42,995 bases of DNA from an uncultured Alteromonadaceae bacterium (GCA_947503265.1 CANNDC010000028.1:1-42995); one strand, 5' to 3'. Shown: positions 1 to 8,645, numbered from the stretch's first letter. Notes: a model not told the origin generated them from the sequence alone. Numbers and translations: made by a program.

Positions 1-74
1 AAGGTTTACGCTTCGCAATCCGTGAAGGTGGCCGAACAGTAGGTGCAGGCGTAGTTGCTAAAATCCTAGACTAA
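1..74 (+). CDS. tuf: Elongation factor Tu, C-terminal end (partial)
   Basis: The last 24 codons (in frame from base 3) read GLRFAIREGGRTVGAGVVAK followed by ILD and TAA, which is the very conserved C-terminus of bacterial EF-Tu (the GTPase that delivers aminoacyl-tRNA to the ribosome). The rest lies upstream of the window. A strong terminator follows directly, and no tRNA-Trp, secE or nusG follows as is usual after tufB. I therefore infer that this is the tufA copy closing an rpsL-rpsG-fusA-tufA (str) operon. Confidence 0.95.
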   Translation, partial: GLRFAIREGGRTVGAGVVAKILD

Positions 75-95
75 TGATGTAGTCGAAATCATGTT

Positions 96-121
96 AAAAG
101 GTCACTTCGGTGGCCTTTTTT
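96..121 (+). terminator. Rho-independent terminator after tuf
   Basis: The arms AAAGGTCAC and GTGGCCTTT enclose the tetraloop TTCG (one G-T wobble), and the stem runs into a tract of six T. It lies about 20 bases after the tuf stop codon. Confidence 0.85.
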
Positions 122-132
122 GTGTCTGCTTA

Positions 133-227
133 ATTGCGATGGCGTCCACCCACAGGGATGTGGGTGCCGAGCCTACAGGGATTGTACTTGTGGCGTCCTC
201 GCAGGGAAGTAGTTAATTACCTCCATT
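133..227 (+). repeat. Dispersed-type repeat, long copy
   Basis: The copy starts ATTGCGATGGCGTC and ends AGTTAATTACCTCCATT, both shared with the copy at 485-528. Between them it carries about 51 extra bases bounded by GCGTC on both sides. The extra part contains a perfect 8-bp hairpin, CACCCACA-GGGA-TGTGGGTG (147-166), and a near-repeat of the CAGGGAT motif. This looks like a mosaic intergenic repeat with an insertable module. The number of genomic copies is unknown to me. Confidence 0.7.
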
Positions 228-484
228 CTCCATAACGCTCTTTAAGAGTGAAACAAAAACACTATTTAGGTTTTCTCTATAAACCGAGGTAAATCTAAAA
301 AGATTTCAACACGCTGTGAAACATCCATGTGCGCTTGAACTGCGGCATCCATGCCTTCGTACAGTTGAAATTTTTTAGACTTACCCCGCTTTCCTTCCCA
401 TACATTTTTGCTTTTTTTAACGGTGAAAAGAGCGAATTTCGTGAACTGACACCAGTTGTATCTGGGGAGGTGTTTAACTGTTTG

Positions 485-528
485 ATTGCGATGGCGTCAT
501 CGCAAGGAAGGAGTTAATTACCTCCATT
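485..528 (+). repeat. Dispersed-type repeat, short copy
   Basis: It shares ATTGCGATGGCGTC at the start and GAGTTAATTACCTCCATT at the end with the copy at 133-227 but lacks the internal 51-base hairpin module. It ends about 10 bases before the trxC stop codon, so it may lie in the 3' untranslated region of trxC. Confidence 0.65.
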
Positions 529-538
529 CGCTTGGTTC

Positions 539-973
539 TTAAGATTGTATTTCCTTAATTGATTGGACGATCCAGTTTTTCATTTGTGATTCAGATAGTG
601 CGCCTGAAATGCGGTTCTTTTCGTACCCGCCATAAAAAATAACTAAGGTTGGTAAACTTCGAATTCCAGCATCTGCACTTAATCCTTTATTTTCTTCGGT
701 ATCCACTTTGGCGAACAAAATAGATTCTGTATCCGCCGCTACCTTCGCATACGTAGGAGCCATAGATTGGCAGGGACCGCACCAACTAGCCCAAAAATCT
801 ACAATGACGGGTAAGTCATTTTTTTCAATATATTTATCAAATGTATGTTCTGTTAGTGCAACGGGAACATATGTATGCATTTGCTTGTGACATTTTCCAC
901 ATTTTGCGTCCACATGGGATTTATCGTCAGGAACCTTGTTGGTTGCAGCACAAGCAGGGCAGACTATCAGCAT
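539..973 (-). CDS. trxC: Thioredoxin 2 (TrxC), zinc-binding
   Basis: A 144-residue cytoplasmic thiol-disulfide reductase. The N-terminal zinc domain shows Cys5-x2-Cys8 and Cys25-x2-Cys28, the feature that separates TrxC from TrxA. The thioredoxin fold follows with active site W64-C-G-P-C68 and the cis-proline loop SLPT near residue 107. The length equals the family norm (about 140). In E. coli TrxC belongs to the OxyR oxidative stress response; whether that holds here cannot be seen. It is a single gene, convergent with the repeat region and divergent from the membrane protein at 1193. Confidence 0.95.
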   Translation of the reverse strand: MLIVCPACAATNKVPDDKSHVDAKCGKCHKQMHTYVPVALTEHTFDKYIEKNDLPVIVDFWASWCGPCQSMAPTYAKVAADTESILFAKVDTEENKGLSADAGIRSLPTLVIFYGGYEKNRISGALSESQMKNWIVQSIKEIQS

Positions 974-1192
974 ATTGGAAACCTTAAAAATTTTGAATTG
1001 AAGAATGTGAGAAACTCAAAAACGTTTTCAAGTTGTGAAAAATACCATTGTTGAGTGAATTAGCTAATACAAATTGGCTAAATAAACCAACTTTAATTAT
1101 TGGTATGTGTAAATTATTGAAAAATAAAGATAAAAAATATTGGCGCGCGCTATGCTTTAATCCTAGTGATTTTAAAAAATTGGAAGACCCTC

Positions 1193-2191
1193 ATGTATAC
1201 AGAAGAAGATTTGAACGATGCAGTCAAGACAGGAATTTTTACTGATGATTCGGTAACACAATTTCGCCGTCATGTTGCCAATCAGAAAAATACCACCATT
1301 GCGGACGAAGAAAATTTCAGATTAATCAGTGGCTTTAATGACGTGTTTGTCGTGATTGCCAGTGGACTATTGCTCGTTTCCTTGGCATGGATAGGTTCGC
1401 TGTTTAGTCCAGTTTTAGGGGCCATTGCGGTTTCAGTCGCATCTTGGTTTCTCGCTGAATTCTTTGTTAAAAAGAGAAGAATGGCATTACCTGCAATTGG
1501 ATTGTTACTCAGTTTCTTAGGCGGTATTTTTGCCGCTCCCATAGTATTCACTCAACAACCCAATGAAGTATCATTTGTTATTTCTGGACTATTTACCTCA
1601 ATTGCAGCAATTATCCATTGGAAGCGCTTTAGAGTCCCTGTTACGGTGGCTGCTGGTATGTCAGCTATTGTCGCTTGCATAACAGCTGTAATTATTTCTA
1701 TTTTCCCTCTCGCACTTCAATGGATCAACTCAATGATCTTTATTGCTGGCTTGTTGACGTTTGGGTTGGCTATGTATTGGGATGCTGCGGATAGAAGTCG
1801 CCAAACTCGTTCGTCAGACGTCGCGTTCTGGCTGCATTTGGTGTCGGCTCCTATGATTGTTCACCCAATCTTTACCTCTTTAGGTGTATTTGATGGAACA
1901 GGTGGCATAGCAACATCTTTGATCGTGGTGGGTCTATATGTTTTGTTAGCCATTGTCTCAATTGCAGTAGATAGACGGGCAATAATGGTTTCTTCACTGG
2001 TATATGTCGTTTATGCATTCTCTGCGTTATTAGAAAATACCGGTATAGTAAGTTATAGCTTTGCTTTGACAGGAATGTGCATAGGAGCCACGTTACTATT
2101 ACTATCAGCATTTTGGCACACTAGTCGTAAACAAATTTTGAAGCTAGTTCCTCAACCTATTCAAATGCACTTACCTGAAATAAAAGTATAA
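1193..2191 (+). CDS. Multi-pass inner membrane protein of unknown function
   Basis: A 332-residue protein. It has a short hydrophilic N-terminus of about 45 residues, then roughly ten hydrophobic segments (for example VFVVIASGLLLVSLAWIG and GGIATSLIVVGLYVLLAIV). A charged KKRR sits after the second segment and a basic tail ends the protein. I chose the ATG at 1193 because GGAAG precedes it by eight bases. The upstream in-frame GTG at 1166 has no such site. I recognise no catalytic motif and do not assign a family. It is convergent with rluF, with only nine bases between the two stop codons. Confidence 0.8.
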   Translation: MYTEEDLNDAVKTGIFTDDSVTQFRRHVANQKNTTIADEENFRLISGFNDVFVVIASGLLLVSLAWIGSLFSPVLGAIAVSVASWFLAEFFVKKRRMALPAIGLLLSFLGGIFAAPIVFTQQPNEVSFVISGLFTSIAAIIHWKRFRVPVTVAAGMSAIVACITAVIISIFPLALQWINSMIFIAGLLTFGLAMYWDAADRSRQTRSSDVAFWLHLVSAPMIVHPIFTSLGVFDGTGGIATSLIVVGLYVLLAIVSIAVDRRAIMVSSLVYVVYAFSALLENTGIVSYSFALTGMCIGATLLLLSAFWHTSRKQILKLVPQPIQMHLPEIKV

Positions 2192-2200
2192 AGAATGGCA

Positions 2201-2941
2201 CTAGTCTGCTGTTTTCTTTGAATCTTTTAGTGCGCTATTGAGCTGATTCATTTCACCCTCGGTCAGGTTTCTCCAATGACCAGGGTGTAGTCGAGTCAAC
2301 TCAATATGCATAATTCGAGTGCGTTTTAATTTCGTCACCTCATACCCTAAAAACTCACACATCCGACGTATTTGGCGATTCAATCCTTGGGTCAAAATAA
2401 TGTTGAATTTAAATTTGCTGATAGCTTTGACTTTGCATGGTTTAGTAACGGTTCCCAATATAGGTACGCCTTTAGCCATTTTCGCTAGGAAGCGCTCACT
2501 GATAGGTTGATTGACTGTGACTTCGTATTCCTTGTCGTGCGCATTTTCAGCGCGCAATATCTTATTGACGATATCGCCATCACTCGTCAATAAGATTAAA
2601 CCTTCTGATGGTTTGTCTAACCGGCCTATGGGAAAAATACGCTCTTTATGCCGAATTGCATCAATGATATTTCCTCTAACATGACGTTCAGTAGTACAAG
2701 TGATACCAACTGGCTTGTTATAGGCTATGTAAATGCGATCAGATTTATTCTTGGGGGTGGCTCCAACAACCTTGTTATCCACTCGAACAAGGTCTCCCTC
2801 CATCACTTTCGTACCTAATTCAGGCACTTTTCCGTTTATCGTAACGCGGTTTTGCTCAATTAATTTATCTGCTTCACGGCGAGAACAAATTCCTGTCTCA
2901 CTGATATATTTATTCAGTCTTTTGCCACTTTTTTCTGTCAT
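2201..2941 (-). CDS. rluF: 23S rRNA pseudouridine synthase RluF
   Basis: A 246-residue RsuA/RluB/E/F-type pseudouridine synthase. The N-terminal S4 RNA-binding domain (about residues 7-55, RLNKYISETGICSRREADKL) is followed by the catalytic domain. That domain has the motif FPIGRLDKPSEGLILLTSDG with the catalytic Asp, and the family signature GLNRQIRRMCEFLGYEVTKL. In E. coli RluF modifies U2604 (and U2605) of 23S rRNA. Assignment to RluF rather than RluB/RluE rests on the overall pattern (GYEVTKLKRTRIMHI near the C-terminus) and length. It stands alone on the minus strand, divergent from the aldo-keto reductase. Confidence 0.85.
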   Translation of the reverse strand: MTEKSGKRLNKYISETGICSRREADKLIEQNRVTINGKVPELGTKVMEGDLVRVDNKVVGATPKNKSDRIYIAYNKPVGITCTTERHVRGNIIDAIRHKERIFPIGRLDKPSEGLILLTSDGDIVNKILRAENAHDKEYEVTVNQPISERFLAKMAKGVPILGTVTKPCKVKAISKFKFNIILTQGLNRQIRRMCEFLGYEVTKLKRTRIMHIELTRLHPGHWRNLTEGEMNQLNSALKDSKKTAD

Positions 2942-3075
2942 AGGATGATAAAATCAGGGAATGAGTATTTTTATATTTTACGTTAAACCAAACTTAAATA
3001 CCGTTGACATTGGTCTTTAATTGGTTTTTTTTCATATATTGTCTGCATTAATTCAAAACGTTAGGAAATGATTAA

Positions 3076-4128
3076 ATGAAGTATTCTACATTAGGCTCTA
3101 GTGGCGTTGATGTATCTAGGGTTTGTCTAGGGTCAATGACGTGGGGATTACAAAATACCCAGCAAGAGGCAGATAAACAAATCGAGTATGCCCTCCAAGA
3201 GGGGGTAAATTTTATTGATACCGCAGAGATATATGCTGTCCCTCCTACTCAAGAAACTTATGGTCGCACAGAGGAGATCATAGGCAATTGGCTAAGCAGG
3301 AACCAAGAAAGACGAAATAAGCTGATACTAGCCAGTAAAATTTCTGGACCTGGTCTAAAGCATGTGCGTGAAGGTTCAAACATTGATGGTAAGACTGTCA
3401 AACAGGCATTAGATGGTTCGCTACAGCGTCTACAAACTGATTATATTGATTTATACCAATTACATTGGCCCAATCGACACCATCCTCATTTTGGCCAACA
3501 TCGACTAGGTAAAGTGACCTTCTCTGCTGTCGATGCAGCAGCCGAAATAGACCAAATGCTGGAAATACTGCAGTCACTAAACGATTGTGTGAAGGCCGGT
3601 AAAATTCGCTTTTGTGGTTTATCAGACGACACTCCTTGGGGCATCAATACTTATTTGAAACTCAGTGAGAAGCATTCGCTGCCCAAAATGGTATCGATTC
3701 AGAACGAGTTCAGTCTTTTACACAGCAAAGATTGGCCTTACCTTATCGAGAATTGCATTCATGAAGATATCGCCTTTCTGCCTTGGTCACCCCTCGCTAG
3801 CGGTATGCTTAGCGGCAAGTATATTGGCGGAGCAAGACCAGAAGGGAGCAGATGGACGATAGAGCAAAGAATGGGGCTTTTTCGTGATACTAAGCAAGCA
3901 CAGCAGGCAGTATCGGAATATAAAGAAATAGCCGAGAGAAATGGCATGACTGCAGCGCAATTAGCATTAGCTTGGTGCGATCAAGTCGACGGAGTCACTT
4001 CCACCATTATTGGAGCGACGAAAATGTCTCAATTAAAAGAGAATATCGCCGCTTTTAAAACACCACTTTCCGCTGAAATTCTGGAAGATATTAGTAAAGT
4101 GCTTCGACTTTATACAGTACCTTTTTAA
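3076..4128 (+). CDS. tas: Tas-like aldo/keto reductase
   Basis: A 350-residue NADP(H)-dependent oxidoreductase of the aldo-keto reductase fold. The tetrad residues are visible: Asp48 and Tyr53 (FIDTAEIYAVPP), Lys88 (LILASKISGP) and His130 (LYQLHWPNR). The NADPH-binding end reads STIIGATKMSQLKENI. Length, the VPPTQET motif after the catalytic Tyr and the overall sequence agree with E. coli Tas. That protein was found as a suppressor of a tyrosine prototrophy defect and its natural substrate is unclear. It is monocistronic; a hairpin lies about 160 bases downstream. Confidence 0.85.
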   Translation: MKYSTLGSSGVDVSRVCLGSMTWGLQNTQQEADKQIEYALQEGVNFIDTAEIYAVPPTQETYGRTEEIIGNWLSRNQERRNKLILASKISGPGLKHVREGSNIDGKTVKQALDGSLQRLQTDYIDLYQLHWPNRHHPHFGQHRLGKVTFSAVDAAAEIDQMLEILQSLNDCVKAGKIRFCGLSDDTPWGINTYLKLSEKHSLPKMVSIQNEFSLLHSKDWPYLIENCIHEDIAFLPWSPLASGMLSGKYIGGARPEGSRWTIEQRMGLFRDTKQAQQAVSEYKEIAERNGMTAAQLALAWCDQVDGVTSTIIGATKMSQLKENIAAFKTPLSAEILEDISKVLRLYTVPF

Positions 4129-4441
4129 GGTGCTGTTTTCTTTTCATTTAAAAAAATACATGGTACTGGTTGACTTTTGAGCGATTGAAGTTCATCTTTA
4201 TCGCTCTTCCAAAACTGAGGCTAAGCCAATGAACAATGTAAACAGCACAATTAACGCTGATATTGTAATCAACATTGCATCTACTGCCTCAGTTATCTGT
4301 TAGTACCATATAACCGAGGCTTTCATGTCAGGCGCAATACCCTTGCCATACTGACACACTAGTTTCGGACAGTTTCTGTCCAATTGATTTTAACCAATAG
4401 TCGCGAACCTTCGTGGGCTTTGGTGATATGGACATTTTGTA
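4129..4441. other. Intergenic region with two inverted repeats
   Basis: I see no gene here. An 11-bp stem with one mismatch (GCCTCAGTTAT/ATAACCGAGGC, 4286-4320, loop 13) could end transcription of the tas-like gene, though it has only a short T run. A compact inverted repeat, GGACAG-TTT-CTGTCC (4367-4381), lies 61 bases before the MATE start codon and could be a regulator site or a leader hairpin. Confidence 0.5.
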
Positions 4442-5866
4442 ATGACACACAAAAACATAATTAAAAACACTGAACATAGCCATTCTTTTTGGGCACTATT
4501 TAAACAAGCCCTGTCTGGTAAAGTGAAAGTAGACTTAACCAAAGGCTCAATAGGTGTCGCGGCATTCTTGCTCGCTGTTCCTATGGTCTTGGAAATGGCA
4601 ATGGAGTCGATTTTTGCCATAGTAGACATCTTCTTCGTCTCCTTTTTGGGGTCTCAGGCTGTTGCCGTTGTCGGCCTCACAGAAGCGGTTTTAACCATAC
4701 TTTATGCCGTCTCAATAGGGCTCAGTATGGGCATAACAGCTATGATAGCTCGCCGTATTGGTGAAGGTAATAATGTTAAAGCCAATCAAGCCGCAGGACA
4801 GGCGCTTTGGATCGGGCTAGTGGTTGCATTGTTAGTTGCCTTTATTGGTTTGACTATGGCAGATGATATTTTGCGCTTCATGGGCGCTGAAGAGGAGGTG
4901 TTGGCGCTGGGAAGTCAGTACACAACTATCATGCTGTCTGGCTCAATTACCATATTGTATTTGTTTTTAATCAACGCAATATTCCGAGGGGCGGGGGATG
5001 CTTCTATCGCCATGCGTTCATTATGGTTAGCAAACGGAATCAATATCGTGCTTGATCCTATGTTGATTTTTGGACTCGGACCATTCCCAGAAATGGGAGT
5101 GACAGGAGCGGCAGTCGCAACCAACATAGGTCGAGGGATAGGCGTCATATATCAGCTTTATCACTTAAGGCATCATTTTGGCAGAATCACCCTTGGTCTA
5201 AATGATCTTAAGCCAAGATTTCGCGTTATGCTCAATCTAGTTAAAGTCTCTCTAGGTGGAATAATGCAATTTTTGGTTGCCACGGCTAGTTGGGTTATTT
5301 TGGTGAGAATTGTCGCCACCTATGGCAGCTCAGCGGTGGCTGGATATACGATAGCAATTCGTATTGTGTTGTTCACTATACTCCCTGCGTGGGGGCTCAG
5401 CAATGCGGTAGCGACCTTAGTTGGGCAAAACTTAGGTGCTGGTCTCCCTGAACGAGCTGAAAAATCTGTTTGGAAAGTAGCGAAATACAATGTCATCTTC
5501 ATGTTGGCAGTCGCAGTTATCTTTATCGTTTTTGCAACACCGATAGTGCACTTATTCACTTCTGATCCTGAAGTGATATCCAATGCCGTCAATTGCTTGC
5601 GCTATATTGCTTATGGCTACGGATTTTATGGATTAGGAATGATTGTAGTTCAAGCATTTAATGGCGCAGGGGATACCATGACACCCACCAAAATTAACAT
5701 GATTTGTTTTTGGTTGTTGCAGATACCACTAGCCTACGGATTAGCTGCAATCTTTGGTTTTGGTCCAAATGGTGTTTACTGGGCTATCATGTTTTCTCAG
5801 TCTTTCATGGCTCTGGTTGGGGTCATTTGGTTTAGAAGAGGAAGTTGGAAGGTTAAGCAGATTTGA
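4442..5866 (+). CDS. MATE family multidrug/Na+ or H+ antiporter
   Basis: A 474-residue inner membrane exporter with about twelve transmembrane segments in two related halves. The N-half has the family pattern P-M-V-L-E-M-A-M-E-S-I-F-A-I-V-D-I-F-F-V followed by LGSQAVAVVGL. A second copy of the pattern occurs after residue 250. The motif FRGAGDASIAM recurs as FNGAGDTMTPTKI, which is typical of MatE proteins. Such proteins expel cationic drugs, dyes or metabolites. The substrate is unknown, and the absence of a linked regulator gives no hint. The ribosome binding site is weak. A strong bidirectional terminator follows. Confidence 0.9.
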   Translation: MTHKNIIKNTEHSHSFWALFKQALSGKVKVDLTKGSIGVAAFLLAVPMVLEMAMESIFAIVDIFFVSFLGSQAVAVVGLTEAVLTILYAVSIGLSMGITAMIARRIGEGNNVKANQAAGQALWIGLVVALLVAFIGLTMADDILRFMGAEEEVLALGSQYTTIMLSGSITILYLFLINAIFRGAGDASIAMRSLWLANGINIVLDPMLIFGLGPFPEMGVTGAAVATNIGRGIGVIYQLYHLRHHFGRITLGLNDLKPRFRVMLNLVKVSLGGIMQFLVATASWVILVRIVATYGSSAVAGYTIAIRIVLFTILPAWGLSNAVATLVGQNLGAGLPERAEKSVWKVAKYNVIFMLAVAVIFIVFATPIVHLFTSDPEVISNAVNCLRYIAYGYGFYGLGMIVVQAFNGAGDTMTPTKINMICFWLLQIPLAYGLAAIFGFGPNGVYWAIMFSQSFMALVGVIWFRRGSWKVKQI

Positions 5867-5924
5867 TCCGGGCGATTAATCTACAAACATCATGCCCTTA
5901 ATTAAGGGCTATCAATTTTAAGTT

Positions 5925-5968
5925 AAGGCATTGAGCAGTTTAGTGAACAATCTGCTCAATGCCTTTTT
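5925..5968. terminator. Strong bidirectional terminator between the MATE gene and a GG-peptide gene
   Basis: A perfect 14-bp stem, AAGGCATTGAGCAG/CTGCTCAATGCCTT, has a 12-base loop and five T on the plus side. It ends the MATE transcript. On the minus strand the stem is followed by TAACTTAAAATT, so it may also stop the peptide transcript coming from 6181. Confidence 0.85.
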
Positions 5969-5983
5969 CAAGAACTCGCCTGC

Positions 5984-6181
5984 TTAACGAATGACAATTC
6001 GTGCAACGGCTAAACTTGACTGGCGGTAACTGTTACGATTAAAAATTGATTCACCTCTATAATCGCGGCCACCCGAACCATAGATAGACCAGTTAGAAAG
6101 GGTTATTTCATCTTGCATGTAATCTTGTTGCCCAGTGCCACCTGAGACATTATGCGCTTCTTGGTGTGTCAGTATTTTCAT
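5984..6181 (-). CDS. Double-glycine leader peptide (candidate secreted peptide)
   Basis: A 65-residue open frame starting MKILTHQEAHNVSGG, a typical C39-type leader: Glu at -8, Val at -4 and Gly-Gly at -2/-1 relative to the predicted cut. The remaining 50 residues (from TGQQDYMQDE) are polar with a hydrophobic-basic end (SSLAVARIVIR), contain no Cys, and include a Gly-rich YGSGG stretch. AAGGAA lies seven bases before the ATG. The gene sits between two terminators, so it needs its own promoter. No exporter is adjacent; the C39 exporter at 16472-18631 is a possible partner. The function of the mature peptide (bacteriocin, signal or RiPP core) is unknown. Confidence 0.65.
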   Translation of the reverse strand: MKILTHQEAHNVSGGTGQQDYMQDEITLSNWSIYGSGGRDYRGESIFNRNSYRQSSLAVARIVIR

Positions 6182-6285
6182 GGTTATTCCTTAAGTTAGT
6201 TTAACGCTCAATCCTATGAGCAATCACAGCATATACGGAATTCATCAATGGGTAACCTGACTGAATGTACAGATTTTCTGGAAGA

Positions 6286-6316
6286 CAAAAAAAGCCCCGA
6301 TACTAGGTCGGGGCTC
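6286..6316 (-). terminator. Rho-independent terminator of the EF-G2 gene
   Basis: On the minus strand GAGCCCCGA-loop-TCGGGGCT is followed by seven T. It lies just after the EF-G2 stop codon and separates that gene from the GG-leader peptide on the same strand. Confidence 0.9.
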
Positions 6317-6339
6317 TTTGAAAACTTAAAATAAAGTTA

Positions 6340-8427
6340 TTATTTCTTAGCGGCGTTTCTTTCTTTAACCTCAGCAATAACTTTTTCAGCTACGTTATTT
6401 GGACAAGGCAAGTAGTGGCTAAATTCCATAGAGAATTGGCCACGACCTGAAGTCATAGTACGAAGTGATCCGATATAACCGAACATTTCAGAAAGTGGAA
6501 CGTCTGCTTTAATACGAACGCCTGTTACACCCGCTTCTTGATCTTTAATCATTCCGCGACGACGGTTCAAATCACCGATAACGTCACCAACATGATCGTC
6601 TGGCGTAAATACGTCAACTTTCATGATTGGTTCGATTAGCTGTGCACCTGCTTTAGGAATCGACTGACGGAAAGCACCTTTCGCTGCTATTTCAAATGCC
6701 ACGGCTGATGAATCTACGGCATGGAATCCACCGTCGTATAATTCAATTTCAACATCTAGCACAGGGAAGCCAGCAAGGACACCCGAATCCATCATGCCTT
6801 TGAAGCCTTTTTCGATTGCGGGGAAGAATTCTTTAGGAACGTTTCCGCCAACAACAACAGACTTAAATACAAAACCAGAACCTGGCTCACCAGGACGGAT
6901 GCGGTAGTCGATCTTACCAAACTGACCAGAACCACCAGACTGTTTCTTATGGGTATAAGAATCTTCAACGGGTTGAGTAATCGTTTCACGGTATGCAACT
7001 TGAGGTTGACCAACTTCCAGTTCAACACCATAAGTACGCTTCAAGATATCAACTTTGATATCCAAGTGAAGCTCACCCATCCCTTTAAGGATAGTCTCGC
7101 CAGAATCTTCATCTGTTTCAACTTGGAAAGTTGGATCTTCTGCAACCATCTTACCGATCGCAATTCCCATTTTCTCAGTAGAACCTTTGTCTTTTGGTGA
7201 TACAGCAATTGAGATTACTGGCTCAGGGAAGATCATAGGTTCAAGAGTACAAGGATTCTTAGGATCACATAGAGTGTGACCTGTTTTAACCGCTTTCATA
7301 CCAACAATAGCGATAATGTCACCAGCTTGTGCTGAACTTAATTCAGTACGGTCATCGGCGTGCATTTCAACCATACGGCCTACACGTTCTGTTTTACCTG
7401 TAAAGCTGTTGAGTATGGTGTCGCCTTTGTTCAGCGTACCTGAGTAGATACGAATAAAGGTCAAGGCACCAAAACGGTCGTCCATGATTTTAAACGCAAG
7501 CGCTCGGAAAGGTTCGTCAACAGAAACTGTTGCTACTTCACCAGTCGGCTCACCAACTTCATCAGTCAATTCTTGAGGGTCAACTTCTGTAGGGCTCGGC
7601 AAGTAATCAACTACTGCGTCAAGTACGTTTTGAACACCTTTGTTTTTGAAAGCAGAACCACAAAGTGTTGGGAAGAAGTCCAACGCGATAGTACCTTTAC
7701 GAATACAACGCTTAAGATCTTCAATAGAAGGCTCTTCACCGTCCATGTAAGACATCATAAGATCATCGTCTTGCTCAACAGCAGTCTCGATTAACTGTTC
7801 ACGATACTCAGCAACCTTATCAACCATGTCTGCAGGAACATCTTCAATAACAAAGTTTTCTGGAAGACCAGTGTCGTCCCAGATGTACGCTTTTTGTTCT
7901 AGAATATCAACAACACCTACGAAATCATCTTCGATACCAATTGGCAATGTCATAACAAGTGGGTTAGCACCCAAAACGTCTTTTACCTGTTTAACAACAC
8001 GGTAAAAATCAGCACCCATGCGGTCCAATTTGTTAACGAAGATTACGCGAGCAACTTCTGAGTCGTTAGCGTAACGCCAGTTAGTTTCTGATTGCGGCTC
8101 AACACCACCAGATCCACAGAAAACACCAACGCCACCATCAAGTACTTTTAATGAACGGTATACTTCAACTGTGAAGTCAACGTGTCCAGGAGTATCAATG
8201 ATGTTGAAGCGATGATCTCTCCAGAAACAAGTCGTTGCAGCAGATTGAATCGTAATTCCGCGCTCAGCTTCTTGTTCCATGAAATCTGTTGTTGATTCAC
8301 CGTCGTGCACTTCACCGGTCTTGTGAATTTTACCGGTAAGTTTCAAAATTCGTTCTGTGGTAGTCGTTTTACCCGCGTCAACGTGGGCAAAGATACCTAT
8401 GTTTCTGTAATGAGATAAGTCTGACAT
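6340..8427 (-). CDS. fusA: Elongation factor G, second type (EF-G2)
   Basis: A 695-residue translational GTPase that drives ribosomal translocation and/or recycling. G-motifs are intact: AHVDAGKTT (P-loop), RGITIQSA (switch I), DTPGHVDF (G3) and NKLDRMG (G4). Domains II to V follow with the RGQFSMEF end. The start MSDLSHYRNIGIFAHVDAGK and the stretch VGVFCGSGGVEPQSETNW match the second EF-G class of gammaproteobacteria (FusB/FusA2), not the str-operon EF-G. Because the window begins with a tuf gene that probably closes the str operon, the main fusA is likely just upstream. It is monocistronic with its own promoter and terminator. Confidence 0.9.
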   Translation of the reverse strand: MSDLSHYRNIGIFAHVDAGKTTTTERILKLTGKIHKTGEVHDGESTTDFMEQEAERGITIQSAATTCFWRDHRFNIIDTPGHVDFTVEVYRSLKVLDGGVGVFCGSGGVEPQSETNWRYANDSEVARVIFVNKLDRMGADFYRVVKQVKDVLGANPLVMTLPIGIEDDFVGVVDILEQKAYIWDDTGLPENFVIEDVPADMVDKVAEYREQLIETAVEQDDDLMMSYMDGEEPSIEDLKRCIRKGTIALDFFPTLCGSAFKNKGVQNVLDAVVDYLPSPTEVDPQELTDEVGEPTGEVATVSVDEPFRALAFKIMDDRFGALTFIRIYSGTLNKGDTILNSFTGKTERVGRMVEMHADDRTELSSAQAGDIIAIVGMKAVKTGHTLCDPKNPCTLEPMIFPEPVISIAVSPKDKGSTEKMGIAIGKMVAEDPTFQVETDEDSGETILKGMGELHLDIKVDILKRTYGVELEVGQPQVAYRETITQPVEDSYTHKKQSGGSGQFGKIDYRIRPGEPGSGFVFKSVVVGGNVPKEFFPAIEKGFKGMMDSGVLAGFPVLDVEIELYDGGFHAVDSSAVAFEIAAKGAFRQSIPKAGAQLIEPIMKVDVFTPDDHVGDVIGDLNRRRGMIKDQEAGVTGVRIKADVPLSEMFGYIGSLRTMTSGRGQFSMEFSHYLPCPNNVAEKVIAEVKERNAAKK

Positions 8428-8462
8428 TGATCTACTCTGTTTCTAATAAAAAATTGCGCGGC

Positions 8463-8490
8463 ATTATACAAGAAAAAATCGCAGGTTACA
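8463..8490 (-). promoter_or_regulatory. Predicted sigma-70 promoter of the EF-G2 gene
   Basis: On the minus strand a consensus -10 TATAAT (8463-8468) lies 16 bases after a -35-like TGTAAC (8485-8490). The predicted start is about 30 bases before the EF-G2 ATG, giving a short leader. The -35 match is only partial. Confidence 0.55.
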
Positions 8491-8645
8491 TTGTTTCATT
8501 TGGTTTAAAATTCAACAAGGTGTAAAACCAGACAGGAACTCGCGGAAAAAATCATTTAAAACAATCGGTTAATGCGAATAAAAAGAGGTGGAATAGCTAG
8601 GGTCTTCACGGGTTTTAACTAGGCAAATAGCCTTATTACCCACAT

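Larger units (their letters stand above)
122..538. other. Intergenic region with repeats, no convincing gene
   Basis: This gap between the tuf terminator and the trxC stop codon contains two related repeat copies (133-227 and 485-528). A 62-codon open frame exists at 329-517 on the plus strand. It has no good ribosome binding site and its 3' end lies in the second repeat copy, so I do not call it a gene. Confidence 0.6.

Noticed and set aside
329..517. 62-codon open frame on the plus strand between tuf and trxC
   Set aside because: There is no ribosome binding site or recognisable domain, and its end is formed by a repeat copy.
1048..1245. 65-codon open frame before the membrane protein gene
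   Set aside because: It overlaps the better supported gene at 1193 in another frame and has no good start site.
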